DNA from: Russula earlei
Taxonomy: Eukaryota; Basidiomycota; Agaricomycetes; Russulales; Russulaceae
Assembly (NCBI GenBank): GCA_025769875.1
Contig: JAGFNK010000047.1
Coordinates: 119,430-183,429 of the forward strand
Length of the DNA: 64,000 nt
Direction: 5' to 3'
The position numbers and the translations under genes were made by a program. Positions 56,399 to 64,000 of this stretch are shown piece after piece. Under the pieces are notes generated by a model. The model made no database searches and was not told the DNA's origin. It saw nothing but the letters and a program-made list of their open reading frames with translations. Numbering within the stretch: position 1 is the first letter of the stretch; each line of letters opens with the position of its first letter.

Positions 56399-57840
56399 TT
56401 AGAGAAAAGGGCTGTGATATCCTCGGTCTACCCAAGGGTGGACAGCGATGGGGTGACCAGAGTTTTGTCGCATGGCGACGAATCCCTCAATAAATTCCGG
56501 AACAGATTCCGATGGCTGAAGGCCGCTCAAGAAAATGTTCTGAAGCGCGGGTAACACTTCTTTTACTTTTTCTTCGGTGACCCCTTCCAGGGCTTCGCAG
56601 ATATGTCGCCCAACTCGATTGGATAGGCGCAGATCTTTCACGGCAGTGAACCAGGCCAGGAGTTCCAGCCATTGAGTGGTTTCCCTGTAATCTTTCCAGG
56701 ACAATTGCTGAGTTAGATGCACAGGATCCTCGACGTCGAGCCGTACCAAAGCGGAGAGGAGGAGAAAGGATGAGCTGAAGAGCTGGACCAGCGATGAAAG
56801 CTGCCTATCCAGATGATCTACGCCGCAGATTGCTATGAAGAGTTCCGAAGAGTGGTTATGTGTCTCTTCTCTGAAAACTGCAAATCGGATTCCACGATCG
56901 GAGCTGTCCACAATTGCTCTGTGGCATGTCTTGAACGATTCTGCGTGACCGATCAACCGGTGAAGTTGTGGGACGACAAACTCGAGGTTCATGAAGAATA
57001 TGATCTCGAGTTTTTTGAGAAGGGGTGCCTCGATTTGGGCCAGTAAGTCCTCCAAGTATTCATGAACACCTTCGAACACAAGTTCGATGAGAGCAGGGAA
57101 GACAGAGCGTGTGAGCGGAGGTCGGGGTCGACTTGTCGGATATCGAGAAGATCGGAAATCAACGCGAAGGGTTTCAAGTCTAGACATGACCGACAGGGCG
57201 GTGCCCAAAGCCTGGGGCGAGAAGTAACCAGAATCGGGAATAATCCAGAGGGAAAGAGTGACAAGGTGATTGGCTGACAAAAGCAGCTTCGGCATTCCTG
57301 GAAACGGACAATTTCCCAACCGGACTCGTCGCAGAAGTGGGGCTGATCCGCCTAAAAATGAATCCGGAAGGGACATCACCGTATTTCCTTCCACCCAAAT
57401 TTCCAGATGTTTCAGCTCCGGGAATGGTTTCTGCATTGCTGTTGCCAATCTTTCCCAATGTGAAGCTGGAATGCAGATTAAGTCGATTTCACATATGCGG
57501 TAGTTGTGCTCCGACTCGAGGGCAGCGGCCATGTTTCCCCAGAAGCGGTCGTGATGTGATTTCGAAGAGGGATACGTATTGAGACTTATCGCTACTGGCA
57601 AGGCTGGCCAGATGTCCAGCATCTCATACATCGGCCTTTTTCCTGTGTACACCAGTCGCAGGTTCAGGCGACGTGGCGATGCAAACACGATATCTCGCCA
57701 TCTTTGACACACGTGGACCAGTGTATGCCATTCAGTTGACCACTTGGCCCGGAGATAGAAATAGAATATTTCCAATAGGATATCATTGGGGAGCGTGTTG
57801 ATTGTCACCCAGTCTAAAGCGATTGGTCAGTGGTCGTTAT
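56399..57840 (-). pseudogene. F-box protein, copy 6 (start codon lost, 5' frameshift)
   Basis: From TINTLPNDILLEIFYFYL onward the frame is open for 469 codons: TLVHVCQRWRDIVFASPRR, LDIWPALPVAISL, LPDSFLGGSAPLLRRVRL, EYLEDLLAQIEAPLL, to HPIAVHPWVDRGYHSPFL. Upstream, where the family has MTTTDQSILGRV, this copy has ATA instead of ATG (57838-57840) and lacks one base, which produces TAG and TGA. The next in-frame ATG is downstream of the F-box. Unless an upstream exon or non-AUG start is used, no F-box protein can be made. Confidence 0.8.
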
Positions 57841-58219
57841 GGACACTGAGCAGAAAAGATGTACCCCGGCGACGTACGCGATGACTTCCTTTCCACGAGC
57901 CCTCAGAGGGATTACCTTGCCGAAGAAGACTGTATGAGAATTTTTTAATTCAGGAATGGTGACGTGAATCTCGCTCGACGTACATGTGAAAGCTCATCAA
58001 TTGGGTCTGAAGATATGGTAGCTGTTTTGAAAATTACTCATCACCAGAAGGAGGCGCTTCCGTACCTCTCCCCTATGACACACCATGTGACCTTCGGGAA
58101 ACCGGCCCAAATTAAGCCGATGTTATCCGTAGATAAGATAAACAAGTGAACTGTAGAGGAAGTTTCGTCAAAGAAGAAAGGAAACATTGCAACCAAATTT
58201 CGAAGGTCATGTGCTTTGA
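57841..58219. other. 5' flank of F-box copy 6
   Basis: 57841-57985 matches the upstream blocks of copies 1 and 7 (actgagcagaaaaga, gatgacttcctttccacgag, ctcagaggg, accttgccgaag). The rest shows no gene; composition becomes CpG-poor from about 58260. Confidence 0.6.
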
Positions 58220-58942
58220 TCAACAGCGGGTCTCGTGCGGTAGAACATTGTGTCGATTGTTGACTTCTCCCATGTTGATGGTGTGGCTCCTCTCCTCATC
58301 CTCTTCAGACTCTTCTCCTTGTGTAGACATGCCTGAGCCAAGTGAAGGAATGATGCTCCTTCCTGCTGCAGTAAGTTGAGCATCCTTCAGTCTCAAAATT
58401 GGACATGATACTGCAGCCCTTTAGAAAATTCAGTAATTGTCTTGATCTTGCCTTCCATCACCTCCTTGAAAGTTAATCCATCACACTCATTTGTTTCAAT
58501 GAAATTTCCCTCATTGTCATTGTCATTGGACAACTGTTGTAATGTCTTGTGTTTCCAGAATGGCATGCTCCATGCTTGTTCTGCTTCAAGGAAAATATTG
58601 CTTGGACATGTTGAACATTCTGGATAAGGTGTTTACAGATGAGAAAGTGGCTGACAACAAACACTGGGCAGGTACAAGTCCATTTCTTGGTATTTGGTCT
58701 GTATATTGATGGGAAGGGTAATTTGTTGTTTTTCCAGTGCACACCATTCTTTCTTGAAATCATGCCACCATGAAGACAGCTCATGGTAGTGGCCTGTGTC
58801 CACCAGCAAGCGGTCAAGTTTCTGATAGTAGTTGGGTGCCAACAATATGAATGCGTAGTTTATTATCTATGTGCTCTGCAGTATGGACTCTGCAGTGTAT
58901 GGAGAAATCACTGCCACATCCCCCCATCCCACATCTGTCACT
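58220..58942 (-). pseudogene. MULE-type transposase C-terminus with SWIM zinc finger, relic
   Basis: Minus-strand pieces, in order: APNYYQKLDRLLVDTG, ELSSWWHDFKKEWCALEKQ, then the SWIM finger KKWTCTCPVFVV and LICKHLIQNV (CxC...CxH), then ECDGLTFKEVMEGKIKTITE, FSKGLQYHVQF, RMLNLLQQEGASFLHLAQAC and RGATPSTWEKSTIDTMFYRT. This is the C-terminal half of the SWIM-containing MULE-like family common in agaricomycetes. Frameshifts and stops are present and the DDE domain is missing. Confidence 0.8.
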
Positions 58943-60829
58943 CAAGTATCCCATTGTGTCATTGGTGTTGTCCACCATCATTGCATCATTGCCACTGTCA
59001 TCATCAGCACCACCATCTCCCCCCACAAGCAGTTGCTCATGTTGAACTTTGTGAGCTGCACATCAATCTGTTCCACCAACCTTGTGAGTGATGAATAATG
59101 AAGCCAGAGGATGATGTACAGTTGAGATGGCATTATTGAAGTACAGTGAAGGTGAAATGCACAAGTCCCAGACCGACAAGAAGTTCAACACAGCAGTCTA
59201 CAGCACATACATGGCTTGATGTCATTGCTCAAATGTCAACACAACATGGACAAGTCACTCATGCAAACATATGCATTGGCTTCTTTTGACTATGTCAACA
59301 GGACATCAGTACTGGATAATGCAGTCTTGGAGATACTGTTGACCCATCCCACCCCAAGAGACACAAATGTTTTGGTGGGGTGGTGGTGCTGTGGCTGGAG
59401 GCAGGTTGTCACCAACTGGGGGCAGTGTCACTGACAAATCTGTTCATGCATGAGACAAGTGCAATGAGTCGAGTGAGACAACAAGTTCTCACAAATGTCA
59501 GGGATCTCAGTGACAACACAGCAAGTGCTAGTGTGTACTGTGAAGGGGAGATTTGATTGAGAAGTCTTTGCATCTGGAAGACTTGTCAATACAGAGAGTT
59601 TCAGACAAGGAGCTTAAGAGCTCAGAGGCAGGCAATTTGAGAGGTGTTATCCAGTATATTCACAGGAGAACAGTTTATATACATGGGAATACTATATCAA
59701 ATAGTGTCCATGAGTCAGTAATGAGGTGATCGGAGGTTGGGCACAACAAGGAGTCATTGTAAACACAACTCAGGCAGAACAAGTCATAAAACATGAGTGA
59801 AATGCAAGACATGTCTGGGTTGGCTATCCCAGTTGCCAGTCTGGTCTGAAGTACCAGTTCTGTGACACAGGTGGTGTGTTGTCTGTTATTGTTGTAGGAC
59901 CTTGGAGCTGGTGGTCCTGGTCGCTGGTTGGGGTTGGCAGTCCTGTACTCCCATAGCACCCACCATCCACCACACAAGCAGTGACTCATGGCAGTGGTTG
60001 GGTGTGCTGTCATCATCAGTGCCCTTCCACCCACAATCCACCCCATGAGCAGTTGCTCATGAGACTGGGGCAGCTGGTGGGTCATCATGGCATCCTGGCA
60101 CTATCTGACACTGTCATAGTGTAAGGTGGCACTTGTGTGTGCATGGGGTGCAAGGGGAGGTTGTTTGCCCAAGGGGACAGTTAGACTTGGTGAGAAAGAA
60201 GTGGGAATTTGACAGAAAGATGAGCAAAGAAGATCTTCTTGATGGGAGGTGGCAGCATGTGCAAGTTGGTTGAAGTGGGGGTAAATGGGTTTCTGCTTGG
60301 TTGGATTGCCTCCCTGTGTGTCTATGCTACTACAGAGTAGCTAGTGGGATTATATACATCAAGGCCAGGGCTAGACTAAATGGTATCATACTGGAATGAG
60401 CATAGTCTGAGGCAGGTATGTACTGTAAATGATATATGAGGTGTTACTGGTGGTGACAAGTGGGCACTAGTCAGCATGGGTGAGATGCCATGTGGGGGTG
60501 ATCAGCTGGTTCTCAAGCCTTGGAGAGTTTTGCCTGATGAGGCAGTGGCATGTGAGCAAGTGTGTGGGCAAGTGTGTGGGCAAATGTGCAGGTGCACATA
60601 GGGGATAGCATCATTGGAGGCAGAGGAGTGGGTGTGCATTGAAGGTGAGAGGCAGAGGATGAGGTGGTGTTTGTGTGTATGATGTGGTGGTAGGAGAGAG
60701 GGAATTGTGGGGGCATATGTCAGGTGTTCAGCAGTAATGTTGTCAGAGGCAGAGGAGAGGGAGTGTGCATTGAAGATGAGAGGTGGAGGGTGTGGTGTGC
60801 TTGCATGTGTGACATGGTGTGGGCAAGAA
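58943..60829. other. CpG-poor repeat debris, no gene recognised
   Basis: Nearly 1.9 kb rich in TG/CA with few CG. A 137-codon minus frame (59675-60088) has no known domain. Purine/TG-rich simple-sequence patches occur around 60560-60720 and are partly duplicated there (ggcagaggagtgggtgtgcattgaag against ggcagaggagagggagtgtgcattgaag). Confidence 0.45.
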
Positions 60830-61090
60830 CAAGGGTCCAAAGCAGTAGCAAGTACCAAAGAGGTACTATTACTGGTAGCACAGAGAAGTTATGCAGAGAG
60901 AAGGCCAGTGGAACAGAAGGGGGCGGTCCTTAAGAAGTACCCCTGGTAAAGAGAGTGCCACAAATCAAATGGACAGTCTGAAGACTGTCCGCTACTTTAT
61001 TGAGTACTTATATACTACAAGGGAGTTACTAAGTGGAGAACAAGTTATAACCTTGTTATCAAGCACAATGGGAGATGAGTAAGACACCAG
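60830..61090 (-). repeat. Family D LTR fragment
   Basis: Minus-strand sequence with the family's U5-like part (complement of ccactggccttctctctg and ctttggtacttgctactg), the conserved cagactgtccatttg complement and the TATA-like agtatataag complement. It is cut at about 61090; no flanking duplication found. Confidence 0.7.
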
Positions 61091-61462
61091 GGAATGCTTA
61101 TGTCGGAAAATTGGGAAGGGGCATTATAGCCAATTATAATGATGTAATTTGATATAATTCTCCAGCTTTGTTGTCATGATGATAATGAAGGCTTGTGTTC
61201 TCATAATCACAATTATATTCACCCTTATAATGGTCTTATCATACCAGTTATAACCGAGTTATGCGTGTTACATAATTAGATCCACCTCTATTACCCAGTT
61301 ATGAGCATTGCATAATCATAATTATTATAGACTTATAACCGCAATTATTACACTAGTTATAACAGTGTTATCAGCATCACATAATCCACAAGTTATTATA
61401 ATGGAGGGCAGACAATTTCTTTTATTTGGATAATTTTTTATTTTGACAATTTTTCTAGTTGG
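61091..61462. repeat. AT-rich segment with repeated ttataa/ataatt words
   Basis: Words such as cataattataatt, ttataaccg, agttatgagcattgcataatc and agttataacagtgttat recur in both orientations, giving many overlapping short palindromes. Its continuation after the solo LTR (62417 onward, gttggataattttttct) shows that the LTR landed in it. It may be a small AT-rich MITE, but no clear ends are seen. Confidence 0.45.
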
Positions 61463-62416
61463 TGTCATGAACCATTCTCCGGGAAGGGCCCTTGAAGGAC
61501 CCTTCCTTATAGGAGGAAACCCAGCCTCTAGGGTGTCACCCTGTTCACACGAGCAAAAGGGGTGAGTAGAGGTGTCCACAATATTGCGCACGCATTGTTG
61601 CGCGAGCGATTCTCGGCACAATCAACATACAGCAAGCCCCACTTAAAGGCAACCCTTCTAACAACAAAGGACAGTATTAGGGCCTTCCTAAGGACCCTTT
61701 GGAACGACTCTAGGAACTCTACAATAGGCACTATCAAAGGCCCTACAACACGTTATTAGATCAACTCTAATAACTATAGAATGACCTATAAGGCAATACT
61801 AAGGACCTTAATAGAAGTATTAGGGTCGACTCTAAGGACCCTGATAGAACTATATAAGGGCCTTATAAGATAACACTATTCCCTAACCAAACTACAAGTC
61901 CTCAAATGACTGGCCCTAAACTAACTAACAGAAAATGAATCAGGTGCTCGCACGTGCACTAAAACAGTGAACACATGGACAAGGAAGACTCTTACTCATC
62001 AAGAGAAGCCTTCTTACTCAGCAGCTTACTGAGCATGACTGAGCATGCTCAGTAAGCGCACTCCAACTTCTTACTCATCACTCTATTGTGCTTGATAACA
62101 AGGTTATGACTTGTTCCCTATTTAGCAGTTCTCTTGTAGTATATAAGCGCTCAATAAAGTAGCGGACAGTCCTCAGACTGTCCATTTGTTTACAGCACTC
62201 TCCATCCCTGGGATACTCCTTTAAGGACCGTCCCCTTGTGACTATCCTGGCCTCTCCTCTGTGTGACTGCTCGACTCTCACAGTAACAATACCTGTCTGG
62301 TATCTGTTACTACTCTGGACTCTACTTCTTGCCCACACCATCTTGGATGTTTATCGACTTGTCTTCGAGCTTATCCCTCGCTCTTGAACTGGATAGTTCA
62401 ACAGTGAGTCTTGACA
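61463..62416 (+). repeat. Solo LTR, family D (954 bp)
   Basis: It runs from TGTCATGAACCATTCTCC to GTGAGTCTTGACA, flanked by GTTGG (61458-61462 and 62417-62421). It has a promoter box agtatataagcgctc near 62138-62152. It is very similar to the copy at 40239. Confidence 0.94.
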
Positions 62417-62634
62417 GTTGGATAATTTTTTCTATTCTAACTTTTGCCTCGCATCCAAAGTGAGCGCCCATGGCCTGCTCGAAAATAATAGGGAAAATAC
62501 ACCCCCACCACGCTGTCCGCAATGCCAGGCACAGAGGTCACTCAGGGTGGAGAAATGCAACTGGAGGGTAGGAGAGGCGAACAAGAGGGGCACAAGGTGA
62601 AAGAGGGGACTAGAGGAGAATGAGGTTTAATTAG
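62417..62634. other. Short spacer between solo LTR and family C element
   Basis: It begins with the duplicated GTTGG and continues the AT-rich target, then changes to mixed sequence. Nothing recognised. Confidence 0.5.
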
Positions 62635-63463
62635 TGTTATGAACCAAGGCCAAGTCCTGGCTGAGGATTGTCCTATTTTACTCAAGAAAGACCTCTCTCA
62701 CTTTGCATTGCCAACTCCCTTCCATTTTCTGGGCTATCCCTCCTGTGGTACAAGATATTGCTATTGCAAAAGCACTATAACACGACCAGGCACCCGTTTC
62801 CTAATCGGGTAATCATCGCGTGGCAGCCACATGGCCACCCAGCCACCATGGACCCGAAACAGCGGCACAAACTCTTAGAAACTGTTGCATAAATCATCTG
62901 ATGTCATCAAGGCTCCAATGACATCATGGCTGACTGAGCGACTCCACAGTGACCTCATAGGCTCACTAAGCGCCCCACAGTGACATCATAATGATGTCAT
63001 CGCTCCACAATGATCAGTAATGCGCTCAGTAAGCCTGAAACTTGACACAAGCAAGTTTATGCCTCTGTAGTCCTATTGGATGGTACCAAAGAGTCTAGAA
63101 TAGTCCCAGTGCTTTGTAATCGACCCTGTACACTGTATATAAGCCCCAATGAAGCATGGCACTCGTCAGACTGTCCATTTGTGATACTCTCATCTTCCTG
63201 GGTACTCCCCTGCAACCGCTCAGTTTAAAGACTCCTCTCGCTTCCAAGGTACTCTTCTACGACCGCCTTGTTTAAAGCCCCCTCATTGCACTGGCTTCTA
63301 ACCTTTGCCTCTGCCTCCAGTTACATGTACCAGTCCCCCTCTGGTACATCTTAGTCATTTGGCTCGTCCTCTTGTTCAACGCCGCCTATGCCGCGTACCA
63401 TCTGTTCCGACCCTTGCCCACCTGCTCCTGAGTCCACACAGATCAGCAGTACGTGTCTAGACA
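62635..63463 (+). repeat. 5' LTR of a family C element (829 bp)
   Basis: It runs from TGTTATGAACCAAGGCC to GTGTCTAGACA; the length is identical to the copies at 26349 and 33410. It has a promoter box gtatataagcccc near 63136-63148. It is followed directly by the internal region, so it belongs to an element that runs off the window. Confidence 0.9.
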
Positions 63464-64000
63464 TCTGGACAGTCTCTCATCATCCCTGTATTGACCAGCC
63501 AACGCTCAAGTGTCCACTCCTAACTCCCCCACTTTGGTTAACACCTCTTTGCACCTCCCTTCTCCTCTGCAACCTACCCCATGCACTGCCCTTCGCATCC
63601 TCACTGAAGACATCGACCCGGTCGACACATCCTCACCCCTCAGCATCTTGTACTCCCCAACAGCTCCCCCATCGTCTCCTACCACTGCCCAGCCTATCCC
63701 AGGCGACTTTATCCCCGTCGGCACTCCCCCTCCAGCACAGAACGAGCAACAGCAAGTGGATTGTCCTCCCTTGCCTGAAGGCTTCCTCGATTGCCCTCCT
63801 TGCACAGCATTCCGGTTCCACCCTCATCAGTACTTCGTCCTTCCCACCACCAATCGTTCCCGCAAACAGTGGCGCCCCCTCCACAACTTGAATCATCAAG
63901 ATTATCTGGGGCGCATCCCTACCTCAGACCAGTTGAGTTGTCATGGCTTCACAGACACCTACACAACCACCTTTCGTGCACGCATTGTCCACACTTTTGC
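63464..64000 (+). CDS. Unrecognised first ORF of family C element, 5' part
   Basis: From about 63593 one frame is continuous to the window end: LRILTEDIDPVDTSSPL, IPGDFIPVGTPPPAQNEQQQ, PPLPEGFLDCPP, FHPHQYFVLPTTNRSRKQW, FTDTYTTTFRARIVHTF. It is the same protein as the split relic at 31733-33409 but without the TGA seen there, so this copy may be intact. The start codon is not clear; the first 130 bases after the LTR are in other frames. No known gag motif. Confidence 0.55.

Overview
The window looks like nuclear DNA of a filamentous basidiomycete, most likely an Agaricomycete. The three genes that can be modelled exon by exon carry short introns (50-97 nt). The F-box family is of the tandemly expanded agaricomycete kind, and the repeats are Plavaka/KDZ, Fot1/pogo, MULE-SWIM, hAT, chromodomain gypsy and copia elements. 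I see no rRNA, tRNA or CRISPR array. All calls come from reading the sequence; no database search was run.

Layout. 1-3.7 kb: CpG-poor repeat debris (an AT-rich edge fragment, a Fot1/pogo transposase relic, a four-copy tandem repeat of about 150 bp), then the 3' flank of the first F-box copy. 3.7-5.2 kb: F-box copy 1. 6.2-12.3 kb: a gene island with three well-supported spliced genes, namely an amidase-signature hydrolase (minus), a Mob4/phocein-like protein (plus, divergent from the amidase) and a single-copy F-box protein (minus, convergent with mob4). 12.4-25.5 kb: a tandem array of about 3.1-3.4 kb units, each with an F-box gene (copies 2-4) and the decayed end of an unknown plus-strand gene, interrupted by an LTR-element relic. 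25.6-46.8 kb: a nested transposon region. A Plavaka transposase relic is split by two solo LTRs; a gag-like relic and an LTR element (family C) with an unrecognised protein follow, the latter split by a solo LTR; then an 8.4 kb chromodomain gypsy element (36040-44408) sits inside an older LTR and itself carries a solo LTR inside pol; a small hAT-type element follows. 46.8-50.9 kb: a possible small secreted-protein gene and a decayed HNH-nuclease gene. 50.9-57.8 kb: F-box copies 7 (remnant), 5 and 6. 58.2-64 kb: a MULE/SWIM relic, CpG-poor debris, another solo LTR, and the 5' end of a family C LTR element running off the window.

Three exon models (amidase 558 aa, Mob4 528 aa, F-box 493 aa) close perfectly in frame. 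Of the seven F-box paralogues, two (2 and 5) have intact frames. Copies 1, 3, 4 and 6 are each one nucleotide away from an open frame of 466-480 codons (copy 6 also lost its ATG), and copy 7 is truncated. Several insertions are proven by target-site duplications that I read on both sides (ATGTG, CAAGC, TCGT, GGACT, CACAC, GTTGG, GATGGTGG), and in four cases removal of the insert restores the interrupted reading frame.

Families are named A-E here for convenience: A = 707 bp LTR family with gag-like ORF; C = 829 bp LTR family; D = about 955 bp LTR family; G = the gypsy element; E = a repeat block also found inside the hAT element.
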